Source of the DNA: Veillonella sp.
GTDB lineage: Bacteria > Bacillota > Negativicutes > Veillonellales > Veillonellaceae
Assembly (NCBI RefSeq): GCF_018364065.1
Contig: NZ_JAGZMO010000005.1
Coordinates: 1-64,000, forward strand
Length of the DNA: 64,000 nucleotides
Direction of reading: 5' to 3'
Shown in pieces: positions 63,137 through 64,000 of the stretch. Positions within the stretch are counted from its first letter, which is position 1. The number at the start of each line of letters is the position of its first letter. The notes under the pieces were generated by a model. That model was not told the DNA's origin and ran no database searches. It saw only the letters and a program-made list of their open reading frames with translations. The position numbers were made by a program, and so were the translations under genes.

Positions 63137-63169
63137 ACAAAAAAGGACCTGCCTATTCAGCAAGTCCTT
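63137..63169 (-). terminator. Response regulator terminator
   Basis: A stem AAGGACTTGC with GCAGGTCCTT (one G-U pair) on the minus strand, followed by a T run. Confidence 0.85.
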
Positions 63170-63209
63170 CTCTATATACTATGAATATGTATCTATTACT
63201 AGTAACGTA

Positions 63210-63905
63210 TTAAATCTTAAAGCGATAGCCCACGCCCCAAACGGTTTCAATGTGTTTCGGATCACTCGGATTCTCTTCGATTTTTTCACGCAAACGATTA
63301 ATATGTACTGCTACGGTAGCTACATCGCCAATAGCATCCAAGCCCCAGATTCGTTCATACAGAGTTTCTTTATCAAACACAAGCTCTGCATTACGAATTA
63401 AGAATAAAAGTAACTCATATTCCTTGTTTTTCAAATGTACTTCTTCATCTTTAACAAATACGCGATGGGAACCCGTTTGAATCCGCAAGTTGCCAATCGT
63501 AATTTCCTTCTCCTGTGGCGCCTGTCCCTGCACCTTAGTAAGGCGGTCATATTGGGCCAAGTGCGCTTTTACACGAGCCACCAAAATGCTTGGGGAGAAC
63601 GGCTTTTCAATGTAATCATCGGCGCCTAGACCTAAACCGCGTATTTTATCTATATCTTCCTGTTTAGCCGTTACCATCAAAATAGGAATGTTTAGCGTTT
63701 CACGTAATGTTTTACAAATAGTAAATCCATCAACGGAAGGAAGCATAACATCTAACAAAATCAAGTCAAAATCACCTGACAAAGCGCGATCCATGCCTTT
63801 TTGCCCATCCGCAATCAGTTCCACTTCAAATTGATTTAATTCTAAATAATCACGCTCAATCTCGCCGATTGCCTGATCATCTTCAATAATCAAAATACGC
63901 TTCAT
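63210..63905 (-). CDS. OmpR/PhoB-family response regulator
   Basis: The 231-residue protein has a receiver domain (IIEDD near 7-11, phosphoacceptor Asp52 in LILLDVMLP, VTAKQ, EKPFSP) and a C-terminal winged-helix domain (VHLKNKEYELLLFLI and VAVHINRLREKIEENP and VWGVGYRF). The GGAG-preceded ATG is at 63905. No histidine kinase is visible downstream before the terminator, so the partner may lie upstream, beyond the window end, or elsewhere. Its nearness to envelope genes hints at control of them. Confidence 0.93.
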   Translation of the reverse strand: MKRILIIEDDQAIGEIERDYLELNQFEVELIADGQKGMDRALSGDFDLILLDVMLPSVDGFTICKTLRETLNIPILMVTAKQEDIDKIRGLGLGADDYIEKPFSPSILVARVKAHLAQYDRLTKVQGQAPQEKEITIGNLRIQTGSHRVFVKDEEVHLKNKEYELLLFLIRNAELVFDKETLYERIWGLDAIGDVATVAVHINRLREKIEENPSDPKHIETVWGVGYRFKI

Positions 63906-64000
63906 AGGCTTCTCCTTTATCTGAATACTCACATTTAAAACAATATTATTTTCTTTAAGATACATCACTACAGACTGCTACAACTACTCTTCTTCTGCGC

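Overview
The window looks like chromosome from a Negativicutes bacterium, most likely Veillonella or a close relative (inferred from gene content and protein wording; no database search was run). It combines classic Firmicutes machinery (T-box leader on cysS, CtsR/McsA/McsB/ClpC, SigH, Mini-RNase III, YacL-type PIN/TRAM protein) with diderm-type envelope genes (tripartite RND efflux, ArnT-like GT39 transferase). DcuC- and DASS-type dicarboxylate carriers fit an organism living on lactate and C4 acids. Most genes lie on the minus strand.

Layout. 1-1.6 kb: an 11-copy heptamer repeat, a HAD phosphatase and a mosaic repeat field. 1.6-11 kb: a small membrane protein, gatCAB, ligA, pcrA and a CBS-domain pyrophosphatase. 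11-18 kb: DcuC, then tetR-MFP-RND efflux with a structured leader. 18.5-20.7 kb: an apparent gene remnant, tRNA-Leu(CAA) and a DASS transporter. 20.8-41.6 kb: a conserved housekeeping block (ssrA, smpB, rnr, secG, sigH, rae1, rlmB, mrnC, cysS with T-box, pepT, gltX, ispDF, PIN/TRAM, radA, clpC-mcsB-mcsA-ctsR). 41.7-48.6 kb: ferritin, a cysteine-desulfidase-like protein, a marR-SMR pair, a nicotinamidase-like hydrolase, an iron alcohol dehydrogenase and a secreted protein. 48.9-54.3 kb: an aldonate cassette (dehydratase, GntP permease, aldolase, divergent IclR) laid out like E. coli yjhG/yjhF/yjhH/yjhI. 54.3-58.2 kb: a BmrR-like MerR regulator, a MerR-type promoter driving a 19-codon ORF followed by a structured element, and two paralogous membrane proteins. 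58.4-60.4 kb: an SOS-type Y-family polymerase/YolD pair. 60.7-64 kb: GT39 transferase, PAP2 phosphatase and an OmpR-family response regulator.

The best candidate for something undescribed is the minus-strand unit at 54.46-54.72 kb. A 19-bp-spaced promoter with a centred dyad lies just downstream of a MerR/GyrI-type regulator and drives a 19-residue hydrophobic peptide with a good ribosome binding site. A nested hairpin starts a few bases after its stop codon. Other notable points are a roughly 150-bp repeat array in the ctsR leader, a repeat core that supplies the last codons of a membrane-protein gene, and degenerate tandem repeats in many intergenic gaps.
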